Assembly (NCBI GenBank): GCA_018857735.1
Contig: JABMCL010000131.1
Coordinates: forward strand, 95,001 to 159,000
Reading direction: 5' to 3'
Source: Alviniconcha marisindica
Lineage: Eukaryota > Mollusca > Gastropoda > Provannidae
DNA length: 64,000 nt
Part shown: positions 1 through 12,200 of the stretch, in pieces
Layout of the letters: each line of letters opens with the position of its first letter
Numbering within the stretch: the stretch's first letter is position 1
Program-made: the position numbers and the translations under genes
The notes under the pieces: model-generated
Told to the model about the DNA's origin: nothing
Database searches by the model: none
Seen by the model: only the letters and a program-made list of their open reading frames with translations

Positions 1-590
1 TAGCAATTACACATTGTGTGTCTGAATGTGGACACAACACGTAGTGCCATGGCTCAAGTTGTTCCAGCCCAACCCAGTCCCAGTGAAGCACAGCAATTAC
101 ACATGTGTCTGAATGTGGACACAACACATAGTGCCATGGCTCAAGCTGTTCCAGCCCAACCCAGTCCCAGTGAAGGACAGCAATTACACGTTGTGTGTCT
201 GAATGTGGACACAACACGTAGTGCCATGGCTCAAGTTGTTCCGGCCCAACCCAGTCCCAGTGAAGGACAGCAATTACACGTTGTGTGTCTGAATGTGGAC
301 ACAACACGTAGTGCCATGGCTCAAGCTGTTCCAGCCCAACCCAGTCCCAGTGAAGGACAGCAATTACACGTTGTGTGTCTGAATGTGGACACAACACATA
401 GTGCCATGGCTCAAGCTGTTCCGGCCCAACCCTGCCCCAGTGAAGGACAGCAATTACACGTTGTGTGTCTGAATGTGGACACAACACGTAATGCCGTGGC
501 TCAAGCTGTTCCGGCCCAAGCCAGTCCCAGTGAAGGACAGCAATTACACGTTGTGTGTCTGAATGTGGACACTATATGTAGACCCACCCA
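1..590. repeat. 90-bp minisatellite at left edge
   Basis: About 6.5 copies of a 90-bp unit containing CAGCAATTACACGTTGTG. Copy starts near 178, 268, 358, 448 and 538 confirm the period. A reading frame stays open only because 90 is a multiple of three. The array falls in what should be the intron after DECR2 exon 4. Confidence 0.93.
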
Positions 591-938
591 GTCCCCGAGA
601 AGGACAGTGATTACATGCAAGGAGCTTATCATGGCTGAAGCTGGTCCTCACATAATTATGCAACACAACAATATTTTAATGTAGCCTTGGTGTCCTTGCT
701 GGTGTCAGTGTGTTGTGACACAGCCTGTGCCAAGGCAGTAAGCACAGGTTTCTGATGAGCTAGTCTTACATGAAACACACAGTGACCACAGGGTCAAGTG
801 AGGTTTGGGGAAGCAAAATTCAAGTTCTTCTTTAAGGGCTTTCAAGGGCCGTTCCTTTCTCTCTTCAAGGACCGCGACATGACCTCAACCTGTAAGTGGA
901 AAAAACAATTTAAAAAAAATCATAGAAATACTCTTTAC
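590..938. other. Intronic sequence of DECR2 with no further feature
   Basis: The next DECR2 exon (the N-A-A-G region) was searched for on the minus strand and is not present. Nothing else was recognised. Confidence 0.5.
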
Positions 939-3900
939 CATTTATAAGGTAGTCAATCCTGCCATATTCCTTGAGCGCTGCATCCACGGCTTCCAGAATC
1001 ATCTTGGGCTGGAAAGAATGAAAACATTCTAGAAAGGTCTAAGCGTAAACGGGTGAAACAGATCAAACCTTATGAGGGCAGAGTGCTGAGAAGTGTGCAT
1101 GACCTACTTCATGGGTTTAACAACCACACAAAGTTTAAACTGGATCAGACAAGAACTTAATAAATCATAAAACGTCTAATTTTGACTGCAACTGTTTGAA
1201 GCCACTGTGACCTTGAAATGTTGTCAAAGTCATTAAAACTAGGGGTGGTAGGAATGCGTAACGTACAACCATCATAGAAAGTAATTTCACATTTATATTT
1301 ATACTAGTTATCATGTCAAAAACAATCGCAATATTATAATTGTTTTCTGTGGCTAGGGTCAATGAGTTGGCAGGACAGCCTGACACTCTGACCGGCATTT
1401 TTTCACACAAATCAAAAAGGATTTCACCTCACCTGTCTGACATCCATTTGCACAGGTAAACACCGACGACCTGTCGCCCGTCTTAAGGTTTCTGCTGAAA
1501 GTTGCAAACGATCTGCTTTGCGACCCAGGATGACTGTATCACAGCCATGTCTGTAATTGCAATGCAAAAAGTTTGTTACTCGAAAGTCAACACCCAGTCA
1601 AACATCATAAGGTCACATCAAGGCACAAGAAAAGTCATCAGATCTTGTGCAGGTAGCAGGTCACAGCTAAGCATGACTGTATGCATGCACCCTACGTATG
1701 TGGCTTTGGGTGAAGTGACATAACATGGTGCATGGTTGTCTGGTGCACATGGAATGCAGGTGGCAGGTCACAGCTAAGCATGACTGTATGCATGCACCCT
1801 ACGTATGTGGCTTTGGGAGAAATGACATAACATGGTGCACGGTTGTCTGGTGCAAATGGAATGCAGGTGGCAGGTTACAGCTAAACATGACTGTATGCAC
1901 CCTACGTATGTGGCTTTGGGTGAAGTGACATAACATGGTGCATGGTTGTCTGGTAGTGGTACACACAGAATGCACCAAGGTGGCAGCAGTTTCACATGGA
2001 ATCAGCCATGTAACAACCAAACAGTGCTGTAACTGTAAGTACACTTCTTTGGGGAATATTCAAAACACTATAAAAGCAGCAGTCACTCATTGAGAATCAG
2101 TCAGAGCTCAGGAGCTGTGTGAAAGTTGAGGTGGCCGTCCTGGGCTCCCATCAACACCATAAAACAACACTCAACCAACCTTGAGAATCAATCACATGCA
2201 ACAAGAGCACAGTGATTTTGCTTGAGAGCAGAGAACAGCGCTATATATATATATATATAATGTGCGTAAAAGCGATGAACAACAACTGCAACAACAACAG
2301 CTGTGAGAGGACAAACAACACAAAGCTGTACCATGAACCACTTCAGGCTTATGTGAGGGAGCCTTTGGTGGCTCTGGATTTTTGGACTTAATTTCTGTCC
2401 ACAGCACCATACCACAAGGATAATGGAGAGAAAGGAGGCGCAAAAATGACAATCAACAGTCAATGACAATGGTAAATGTATGATAATACTTAAATCCATG
2501 ATTCTTTTGACCAAAAAATGTCATAGTTTTTTGTTTTTTTTAATGAAATAGATCATTTATTAGACTAGAAGCTAGTAGTTAAATGTACATAGTGCAATGT
2601 AAATTGGTATTGCTCTAAAGAATGATCAGAAAATAATACAAAAGAAAGACTGAGAGAGAAAAAAAAGAGCAACTAGATATATATATATATATATCATCTT
2701 TACAAATAAATTAAATAAAGAGATTTATAACTCAGTGATGAATTACAAAGTAGTTTCAAAGTTAACAGTATCACTGCAATATTATACTAAGGTCGTGAGT
2801 TTTTGTGTGCAACAACCAAATAACACAGCTGACACTGTCAGCCCAACAGCTGATCTGAATTCTCACCTCATGAAAATCTCAGCAATAGTGAAGCATATTC
2901 CTGATCCACCACCAGTTATGAATGCAACCCTATTTCTGTTGAATGACAAAGAAATTATAAATGGGTATACATTAAAAATACAAGGAAGGAACTTGTGTTG
3001 TTGTTTTTGTTTGTTTCTTTACACCCAGTCAACCATGGTAGTTATATAAGGCTGAAAAAAGAAGAAGAAAAAAACATTAAGCATGTGCTGACAGATGTTC
3101 TCAGTCGACAGATGTTCCAAGTCCTATGTGCACACTCCGTGGCCGTCTCAGCTTCATAACAGCATACAGCACAATCACCGAACATGTTAAAGATCCCATG
3201 TCCATACAGACTCTCAGATAGGAGAACATAATTATTGTAAATTATTACAAGATTACCTAATGGCGGGTGTCATGGAAACACACAGCTAACGTACAACAGG
3301 GTGATATGCCGTTGAAGTGAAAACCTTTGAAGCAAATCCTTTGGAGCAATTGTCTTCAGAGCAAATGTTACAGAAGCCATTTCCTTTTCAGTGAATACCC
3401 CGGAAGCGCACAGCGACTATTCAAGCCGTGGATGTTGTAGTTGTATTGTCACTGCCACTGGTGGTGGTGGTGGTAGAGAGAGTGATGCGTGGACATTGTT
3501 GTTGTTGTTGTTACTGGTGGTGATGGTGGTGGTGGTGGAGAGAGAGTGGTGTGTGGACACTGTTGTTGTCACTGGTGGTGGTGGTGGTAGAGAGTGATGC
3601 GTGGACATTGTTGTTGTTGTTGTTACTGGTGATGGTGGTGGTGGTGGTGGAGAGAGAGTGGTGTGTGGACACTGTTGTTGTCGTCACTGGTGGTGGTGGT
3701 GGTAGAGAGTGATGCGTGGACATTGTTGTTGTTGTTACTGGTGATGGTGGTGGTGGTGGTGGAGAGAGAGTGGTGTGTGGACACTGTTGATGTCGTCACT
3801 GGTGGTGGTGGTGGTAGAGAGTGATGCGTGGACATTGTTGTTGTTGTCAGTGGTGATGGTGGTGGTGGTGGTGGAGAGAGAGTGGTGTGTGGACACTGTT

Positions 3901-4115
3901 GTTGTTGTCACTGGTGGTGGTGGTGGAGACTGAGAGAGTGATGTGCAGACACTGTTGTTGTTGACACTGGTGGTGGTGGTGGAGAGAGAGTGATGTGCAG
4001 ACATTGTTGTTGCTGTCACTGATGGTGGTGGATTGAGAGTGATGTGTTGTTACTGGTGGTGGTGGAGAGAGTGAGAGCAATACACGGACATTGTTGTTGT
4101 TGATACTGGTTTTGG

Positions 4116-4205
<90 letters not shown>

Positions 4206-4775
4206 TGTGGACATTGTTGTTGTTGTCACTGGTGGTGGTGGTGAAGGAGAGAGCGAGATGGTGGCCGAGGGAAAGAGCGATGCGCAGACGTTGTTGTTGT
4301 TGTCACTGGTTGTGGTGGTGGTGGTGGAAGACGAAGTGAGAAAATACAAAGTGTATGTGAAAGCATGCAGCAAGAAAACAAGACGATGCGAGTTATAAAC
4401 ATATTTAACGTCCGCGACTTTTAAGCAGTTGTTCGCTCGACGGCATTCACTCAAAAGACAATGGATATAAACGCAATCGCTCCAAAGGCATTTGCTTCAA
4501 CGGTTTCCGCTTCAATGGCGTGTAATCGGATAACATATCCAGTAGCAAAATAATCATAATGGACTGTGATCTGCATCAATACTCCATCTAGTTCTAAAGG
4601 ACTGGAAGAAGAAAAAGTGGCAAACAGTCTTAGATTTCTAACAGTAACATTAGCAGCATGTGGTGTATCACAAACTCAGAAATTTGTGCAAAACCATTCA
4701 CTTCAAAATATTCTTCTGAAAGATATATTCGTAGCCCTCAAGACATTTTTCAGCAGGCTCTTCGCTCTTGGACAT
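939..4775 (-). CDS. DECR2: Peroxisomal 2,4-dienoyl-CoA reductase, 5' part (exons 1-4, continues past left edge)
   Basis: This is a short-chain dehydrogenase/reductase. DECR2 reduces 2,4-dienoyl-CoA esters with NADPH during peroxisomal beta-oxidation of polyunsaturated fatty acids. Exons on the minus strand are 4702-4775, 2867-2935, 1433-1550 and 939-1008. All have GT donors and AG acceptors, and the phases (2, 2, 0, 1) join without a stop, giving 110 codons. Visible features are an N-terminal CLEGYEYIF stretch, the strand VAFITGGGSGI (Rossmann cofactor loop), HGCDTVILGRK (cofactor-specificity strand end), RRCLPVQMDV, and ALKEYGRIDYLIN leading into the expected N-A-A-G motif. The order and spacing match animal DECR2. 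The third Gly of the TGxxxGxG loop is Cys here (GSGIC). The catalytic Ser/Tyr/Lys part and the C-terminal peroxisomal signal lie beyond position 1. The start at 4775 is the only ATG in frame in exon 1. Confidence in the family is high; the peroxisomal assignment rests on recalled similarity. Confidence 0.88.
1645..2265 (+). mobile_element. 5'-truncated SINE with internally triplicated segment
   Basis: The body (GGCAGGTCACAGCTAAGCATG, TGTGGCTTTGG, CATGGTGCATGGTTGTCTGG) matches the reverse complement of the 25370-25830 SINE. The tail with AGCGCTATATATAT at 2235-2260 matches its 3' end. A segment of about 115 bp is repeated three times in tandem (about 1650-1945). No tRNA-like head is present. 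It lies in DECR2 intron 2. Confidence 0.7.
3012..3050 (+). repeat. Dispersed ACACCCAGTCAACC repeat fragment
   Basis: TTTACACCCAGTCAACCATGG followed by GGTTATATAA-type sequence resembles copies at 42273-42330 and 56728-56798. Confidence 0.4.
3440..4080. repeat. GGT/GTT-rich minisatellite with ~112-bp higher-order period
   Basis: Runs of GGTGGT, GAGAGAGAGTG, GTGTGGACA and TTGTTG recur. Equivalent points near 3511, 3623, 3735 and 3847 are 112 bp apart. Short His/Thr/Asn-rich frames on the minus strand are by-products. Confidence 0.85.
4118..4203. repeat. (GA)n microsatellite
   Basis: An uninterrupted GA dinucleotide run of about 43 units. Confidence 0.97.
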
Positions 4776-4896
4776 CGCTGACGTTTCTTTCACCCGACAC
4801 TCTGTTTTCACTTTCGTAGACGAAGTCTGCAATTGCTACCGGGGTTGAAGTTCACGGTAATGAGTCACATGACTGTCTCGTGACAACTTGAATAAC
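4776..4896. promoter_or_regulatory. Shared bidirectional promoter between DECR2 and HGSNAT
   Basis: Only 121 bp separate the two start codons, which point away from each other, so both 5' UTRs and any core promoter must sit in or overlap this interval. No TATA box is evident. A palindrome GTCACATGAC lies at 4864-4873, one base from the CLEAR element GTCACGTGAC bound by TFEB/MiT factors at lysosomal genes. It is about 24 bp upstream of the HGSNAT ATG. Transcription start sites cannot be placed from sequence alone, and either gene could have an upstream non-coding exon. Confidence 0.6.
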
Positions 4897-7800
4897 ATGG
4901 CTGCTGGTACAAGGAGGATGCGTCTCTCTGGAGTTTTGGTTGCAGCAGGTAATGAAACTGATAAGCATTTTTGACAGTCTACGGGTAATGTCACACTCTG
5001 ACACTGACCTTTCATGCAAAAATCGGTAGGGTCTGTGTTTGTGTTTCTTACTTCACATCCACAATGTACCGTAGACTGTTTGTTGTCATTTGAATTGATC
5101 AATCTTGTTTGGTCTAAACAGTTTCAATTTTTTCAGATCAGACATACACCAATAATGATACATCATACAGTGACTATCAATATCATTATTAACCTTAGTA
5201 CCTTACACTCATAAATGCAAATTGTAGGAAATGACATTGGACCTGCGGACTTTTTACGCCCCATCTTATAAAAAGTTATAGATATATATAATTGTAACTG
5301 AATTGAAAGAAGAAGAAAAAGGTTTTAAAAATCTGAAACAAAAAGGACTGCCTGCCAGCATTCTGAAGCAAGATCAAAAGACACCAGAGGTTAAAAAGTG
5401 CTATTTCAATGATTGATCAGACAATGCAAAACGTGCAAATTTTCAATGCAGACACCTTTTTCAAAAAATTTAAACAATTTCAAGCTACAGACAGATAATA
5501 CACTAGTTCAGTAGCTGCAAAAATTTGTTTGTGACTCCATCCAAGTATGCAAAATAAGCCGTCAGACTGATGGCTGAAGTTTGATTAAATTTCTAGTTCT
5601 ACTTTTTCTTCATAAAACTGGGAATCCCAGTAGTTTGGGCAAAATTCCACAACTCAATCAACACACAAGGGAGTTAATTAGCGCTTGAAAGATATTATAC
5701 AAGCACAACAACAAAGCCTTGAGTTGCCTACGGTAACTATCACCTGGCATGCATGTAAATGCAAGGTACATAACAAACTTCAGTCATCAGTCTGATTGAT
5801 TACTTTGCATGCTTGGAATGTTGGATCAAGTCATCTATGCCTATGGATGTAAAAATATATTTTACATTCTAATTTCTGTACTTAGTTCAGACTGATTTAG
5901 CTGTTTCAGTCTCTCCATGTATTCTAAGTACTGTAGAAACTAGAATACTTGCATGTTTATTCAGTTATATTTTTAGTGACTTTCTCTGTACATTTTCAGT
6001 GGCAAACAATTGCCTTTTTACGTAACGATAAGATATGAATTATGACGTTACTATTATCAGTTGTTACCATACTCAAGATGAGGTCAAAATATGTGTCAGG
6101 TTGATAAGATATCTAACCTATATAAAAAATATAAATGATCGTTTAATTATATGATTACCAATCATTTTCTTTGCCTCATTTATATTAATTACAGAGCTTT
6201 GATTTGTTGATAATGATATGGCCAACAGAAGAGAAATTCTTATAAAAAATAAGGATCCTAGTCCTACTCTTTGGTCCTCTAATTATTACATTTGTTGATG
6301 CTTTTAATTTTATAATCATCCTCACTGACGTACATTTTGTGTTCAGTCTCTTGATTCTTCCTTCCTTTTTGTTGTCGTTTATGCCTAACTTTATTTTTAG
6401 TATTATGGTAATATTATATAATCTATCTTTCATTCTTTGTAGCTGTACAGTAAAAAGTAGGATCATGTTATATATTATTTTTATGAGCCTGTGCTAAAAG
6501 GTGCTCCCAGCAATACCTCCTTTATTTGTGGACTTGCATTGATCCTCATGGTTTATTTATTTTAGTGTTTGGCCTACCATACAGAAGAGACTTTAATGTA
6601 GACTTATAAACAAGCTGAGTATAAAAGAACACATTAATTTGATTAAAAGAAGAAAAACATCACTTTCAGAGTTTTTAAAAGTTTAAAAAAAAAAAAAATG
6701 GCTTTGAAAAAGTGGGACTTATTGGCATGATCAGCTGATATTGTTTGTACTGATGTTGAACTTACATCATCATGTTAAACTTGTGTGTAACCTGAAGACT
6801 GTAAAAATAAACTTCCTTTTGATATCAAATATCAATTGAAAACAATTGCATGTTTTGTTTCTGAGAAAATTCACATTGAAAATGCAACAGTTAAGTGTCA
6901 CACACTGTGTCCATACTCACAACAAACATGAACATAATCTGCTCTTGTGACTGTAGCATTTGCCTCGGAATTCACTCTGCAGAGAACTGCTTGTTGAACA
7001 AAGTTGGAATCACATTTCTAGAAAAAAATTGTGCTGAAAAATTAAACGTAAGTTCCTAGTCCAAAATGTTGTCAGTTTGTTACAATTAACCGTTTAGCAT
7101 TTTCACCGCCAACCTTGCCTTTGTTCACCCCACTTCTGTTGCTATAAATAGCATCAACTGCATGTGTTGATAATACATTGTAGGTCTGAAGAGTCGCCAC
7201 AAGAGGGCAAAGTTTAAAACCGTGTCAGCTCATTTTTTTCAGTGATGATTAATCATCATGTGACGCTTTGTCAGTACTGCTTACTGTCGTTCTCAGATTG
7301 TGCCAGTTATTGTTTCTGTAGTTTTGCTTATTGGTGTGAAATGAAAGGATTACAGCTGTTGCCATTTGAGCTTGGTTGTGTAGAGTGGCAAAAGTACATT
7401 CAGATTTCAGATTCAGATTCTTTATTCACCAAGTTTTACAACAAGGAAAGTGTCTCAAAAGCGGTAAGCATACAAACATAAGCAAACAACAACACTGACA
7501 TACATCAACTTGCAACCCATTTGCACTAACAAAACAAGAACCAAACGCACATACACACACCTGCACGCACACGCACATACACACACCTGCACAAGCGCGC
7601 ACACACACACACATACACACATGCCATAAGTATGAGTAATATACTTATATATAATATGATATACATGTTTTAGATGCTGGACATGGGCAGACACTGTATC
7701 CGTGTGATGGATGACTAATTCTCTACTGAGTCTTTGTGATGAATAACTTTAGTTTTAGCAGAACTTGTAATCCTTGCAAGTTCAAGCCTGCACAGTTCAT

Positions 7801-9204
7801 TCATTTCACTGGTTGAATCTGAATATTGTGGGGGAAGGAAATGACAATAGACTGGTAAAACCACCGTTTTCTTGATGAATCATCACCTGCACACTAGAGT
7901 GAAGTTGTCTCTTGTAACACTTGACATTTTAGTTTACTGACCACTCAGAGAAAAGAAAAGTAGGGTGATGGGTGTACCAGAGAGAAAACTATTCCTGCTA
8001 AGATTTACATTTACAATGGCAAAATACAGACCCCATTTCTGCATGTTAGTTCAAGACTGTCAGGAGAGACAGTATCAGTTGAGATAACAAATTGGGGACA
8101 CCTCTTTGTTGTTTGTCCACTCAGGCCACTGTCATTAATGTCAGTTCACTTCTGTCCAGTCCTTTCTGGCCAATGTTTCCTGTGCCCATTTTCCCTCAGT
8201 ACTGCTTTGATTTGTGTCAGAAAGAATTGGGGGCCTGTTTATTGTTGTAAAGCCATGCTGCCTAGTGAAAGTAGCTTGCTTCTTGGTAAGTTGTGCAAAC
8301 TGGATTTACAGTACATGTAATAAATTCATTAAAAAGTCAGATGGAAAAGATACTCAGACTCAGAATATGAGTAGTTTGAAACTGTCTTGTGTCGGTATTA
8401 TTGTAATTCTGTGTTTGACTTGAATTAGTTGAAACCACTAAAAAAGAAGAAGAAGAAAAAACAGATATTAAGTACCGTTTTAGGTATGTGTATGAAAAAT
8501 CAAAAGTCAGAAATATTAATTTCTCTGGCCCCAATCTTCCAAACATGGCATTATAATTTATACAAGGTTATTCATTCACCAGCGACATTAAAATGTGAAC
8601 AGGAATTGTGTCTTGGTGATGTTGTATTCATACTATACATACAGTACATTAACAAACAGTACACAACAAATACAAGCCATCTGTAAATAATTATAAAGAA
8701 ATTGATACAGTGCACAGTAAACAACTACCACAGTTTACACACACACACACACACACACACACAGAATTCTCAACACATTTTTCACCTTTCCAGGATTACT
8801 AAAGGTTGTCAATTCATTCCTTGTAAAAGTAGTAGTATTCTTGTTGTTACATATATATATATATATATATTATATACGTGATTGTAATTTGTATGCTGCA
8901 ACTGGTTTTCCCATTTGGAATGTTTGTGTTGAGCCTCAGAATCTTTGGCTGTGATTTGTGAAGGGTCTAAATGTCTTAGATGTACAGCAGTTTAACTAGT
9001 TAACCACAGTCCTCTTGTGTTGGTAATCAAACAAATGAGTGGAAATCTGAAAACAAAGTGCTCACTGTGAATGTGATTATCAAAAGACATTGTACCCAAA
9101 GGCAGTATGTGTTAAGAGATTATAAATTACTGTAAATTTGTTTTCTGTATGTCAGTTTAATATACATGTCTGTAGTTCTTCTTCTGTACTAATTTAGTTT
9201 GATA

Positions 9205-9261
<57 letters not shown>

Positions 9262-12200
9262 TGTCTTCCCTTATTGTACTCTCGTTATTGCATGGACCAT
9301 TGTTACAGTTAATTCAGAAAGTTTCCTAGAAGTAGAAAACAACAATTTTGAATGCAGTGGGGTGTTCATGTTGTTTTTATTTACTCTAGATCATTATTGT
9401 ATTTGATTATTTATTTTTAATATTTTATTTATTACTACTGATAGAGGAAGACTGTAAAAACTGTAAAATTTCTGAAAAGGGACTGTTGTATGGTTACCCA
9501 GTCATTTTGACAGGTTTTACTCTGTTGCACAATGGGCTTTTGAAGCTCACCAAAACTGACACTGACTTGGTGCAACATCAGTGGTACTGGTAGTATTTAC
9601 CTGTCAAGATCCAAAGCAAATGTTGAACATTTAAAATGTGTTACGGTTAACACAGTTGTTTGATGTGTTTTCCCCCGTCAGGTCTGCAAGTATATCTGGC
9701 CACTCTGATCCACGCACAAGCAATGATGAAACTTCTTCCATCGCAATGCCAGCCAGATGACATACCTGACTTCAAGATGGACACAGCACGCCTGACTATC
9801 AACAATGATGGTCGATTAGGTACCATAGTTGTCCTCGCCACTCAAAGCCAGGAATGTCACGAGGTACATGATTATGTTTGGTTGCTTGGTTGCTTGGTTG
9901 TTTGTTTTGGGGTTGTTGTTGTTTTTCCAGACGGTTTTTATATTTTTGTGATTTTGTGTAATATAATACATGTGCATCATTATGAATTTTGTCAGACTGA
10001 GAGTATTCTGTTTTAATTTTAATTTATTTTATTCTGGAATTATTTCATTCTTCACCCAGTCCCACCAAGCACAGTGGAAATCCTGATGGAAGGCCATCAA
10101 GATGAGAGACCACACTGTGCTCATGAAGCTTGAATTGTATCTTTATTTTATATTTGAAGAAATTTGTGTTTAATCCAAAGACGACCCATCTGTTAAGGCC
10201 ACTTTTCATGAAACTTTTCCCTTCATATTTCCATCTAGAATGACTACTTCCCCAGGATAAACCTGCTTTTAAGACCACTTTTTCTGAAACCGCTCCCTTC
10301 ATAATTTCATGTCTCCTTGTCACAGACCACCCACTTTTAAGACCACTTTTTCTGAAACCTTTCCTTTCATATTTTCATGTCAGTAAAACCCTCCTTGCCA
10401 AGGACCACCCCACTTTCAAGACCACTTTTTCTGAAAGCGTCCCTTTCATATTTTCATGTCCTTGAAATCCTCCTTGTTACGGGTCACCCACTTTTAAGAC
10501 CACTTTTTCTAAAACTGTTCCCTTCATATTTTTATGTCCTTGAAATCCTCCCTGTTACGGATCACCCACTTTCAAGACCACTTTTTCTGAAACCATTCCT
10601 ATCATTTTTCATGTCAGTGAAACCCTCCTTGCCATAGATCACCCCACTTTTAAGACCCCTCTTTCTGAAACTAATCCCTTCATATTTTCATGTCAGTGAA
10701 ACCCTCCTTGCCAAGGGCAAATCCTGTTTTAAGACCCCTTTTTTCTGAAACCATTCCCCTTCATATTTCATGTCAGTGAAACCCTCCTTGCCATAGACCA
10801 CCCCACTTTTAAGACCCCTCTGTGAAACTGTTCCCTTCATATTTTCATGTCAGTGAAACCCTCTTCACCAAGTGAAATTCCTCCTTTAAGACCACTTGCT
10901 CAAGTTTTAGGGTGGTTTTAAGAGAGGGTTTATCTGCTATTGTAATGACATGCATGCATTTCACTGTTTACCTGATTTACTATGAAGGGAAGCAGTGTGG
11001 ATCAGTGGCTCTGACATTGGACTCTGTGCCCATAGTTTGATTTAGGACTGACAAAGAAACAGTTATTGTGCAGAACACTAATTCACAACTTGTTCATGCA
11101 TGTGTGGCGTTTCAGTGCATACTGTGCATTGTCATGTTTGGCCTTGGTTGATTGAGTTTAGATGTGTTGTACTGTACTGAGTTGCTTTACACTTTCTCAC
11201 TTAATTATTTGTCAAGGTTGACTGGGTGACTGATACAGTCACCCATAAAGCTGGAAGTTTTGCTGATTCCTTATTAAGTATTCTGGAACAGGAATGTGAA
11301 AACAGTGAAAATGTTGAAAAGAATGTGGCATGTACAGTGAAAATGTTGAAAAGAATGTGGCTTGTACAGTGAAAATGTTGAAAAGAATGTGGCTTGTACA
11401 GTGAAAATGTTGAAAAGAATGTGGCTTGTTTTCTTCTTCTTCTCCCCCCCCCCCAACCCCCACACCACCCCCCCTCCCATCTCCCCCCTCCCTGCTTCCA
11501 TCCTTGATGCACTGTAAAGAGATGGTGTTTTTTTTCAGTGTGACCTGCAGAATGTGACCTCTGTGGACACCAACTGCACAGTGTTGGTGGACACACGATG
11601 GCCAGTCATGGTGGAAATTCAGCCCTTCAGTGAATCTGTAAGGTCACTATCATGCAGGTACGGAGCCGTCAGTGTTAAGTGTTTGTTTGCATTTGTTTGT
11701 TTCTGTACTTGTGTGTTTGCTGTGATCAGTTTGTTTTTGTTTGTTTCTGTACTTGGGTATTTGCCATGATCAGTTTGTTTGCTTTTGTTTGTTTCTGTAC
11801 TTGTGTGTTTGCCATGATCAGTTTGTTTGCTTTTATTTGTTTCTGTACTTGTGTGTTTGCCATGATCAGTTTGTTTGCTTTTGTTTGTTTCTGTACTTGT
11901 GTGTTTGCCATGATCGGTTTGTTTGCTTTTGTTTGTTTCTGTACTTGTGTGTTTGCCATGATCATTTTGTTTGCTTTTATTTGTTTCTGTACTTGTGTGT
12001 TTGCTATGATCAGTTTGTTTCTGTACTTGTGTGTTTGCCATGATCAGTTTGTTTCTGTACTTGTGTGTTTGCCATGACCAGTTTGTTTTTATTTGTTTCT
12101 GTACTTGTGTGTTTGCCATGATCAGTTTGTTTGCTTTTATTTGTTTCTGTACTTGTGTGTTTGCCATGATCAGTTTGTTTCTGTACTTGTGTGTTTGCCA

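Larger units (their letters stand above)
3308..4519. mobile_element. 1.2-kb TIR segment carrying a GGT-rich satellite and (GA)n, in DECR2 intron 1
   Basis: The left end GCCGTTGAAGTGAAAACC, with following motifs TTGAAGCAAAT and CTTTGGAGCAATTG, is mirrored at the right end (GCTTCAATGGC ending 4519). Read in reverse, the right end gives GCCATTGAAGCGGAAACC, TTGAAGCAAAT and CTTTGGAGCGATTG, about 50 bp of imperfect inverted repeat. The interior is almost all triplet-like repeat. No coding capacity was seen. Confidence 0.5.
4949..9681 (+). other. HGSNAT intron 1: AT-rich unique and short-repeat sequence
   Basis: No exon-like frames with splice sites were recognised. It holds the 5640 repeat, the solo TIR end at 6484, a CA-rich stretch at 7545-7622, (CA)n at 8738-8762, (AT)n at 8851-8870 and a (TG)n at 9207-9260. 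Confidence 0.6.

Noticed and set aside
16..684. 222-codon open frame with 30-residue repeats (SAMAQAVPAQPSPSEGQQ core)
   Set aside because: It is a 90-bp minisatellite read in a frame kept open by the period being a multiple of three, on the strand opposite to DECR2 and within its expected intron. It has no ATG at the stated start and no family match.
11638..11642. Alternative HGSNAT exon 3 donor at 11642 (GTAAG|gtcact)
   Set aside because: It keeps phase, but the donor 15 nt downstream (TGCAG|gtacgg, exon end 11657) is closer to consensus and preserves a Cys-Arg that aligns with the human protein. Minor use is possible.
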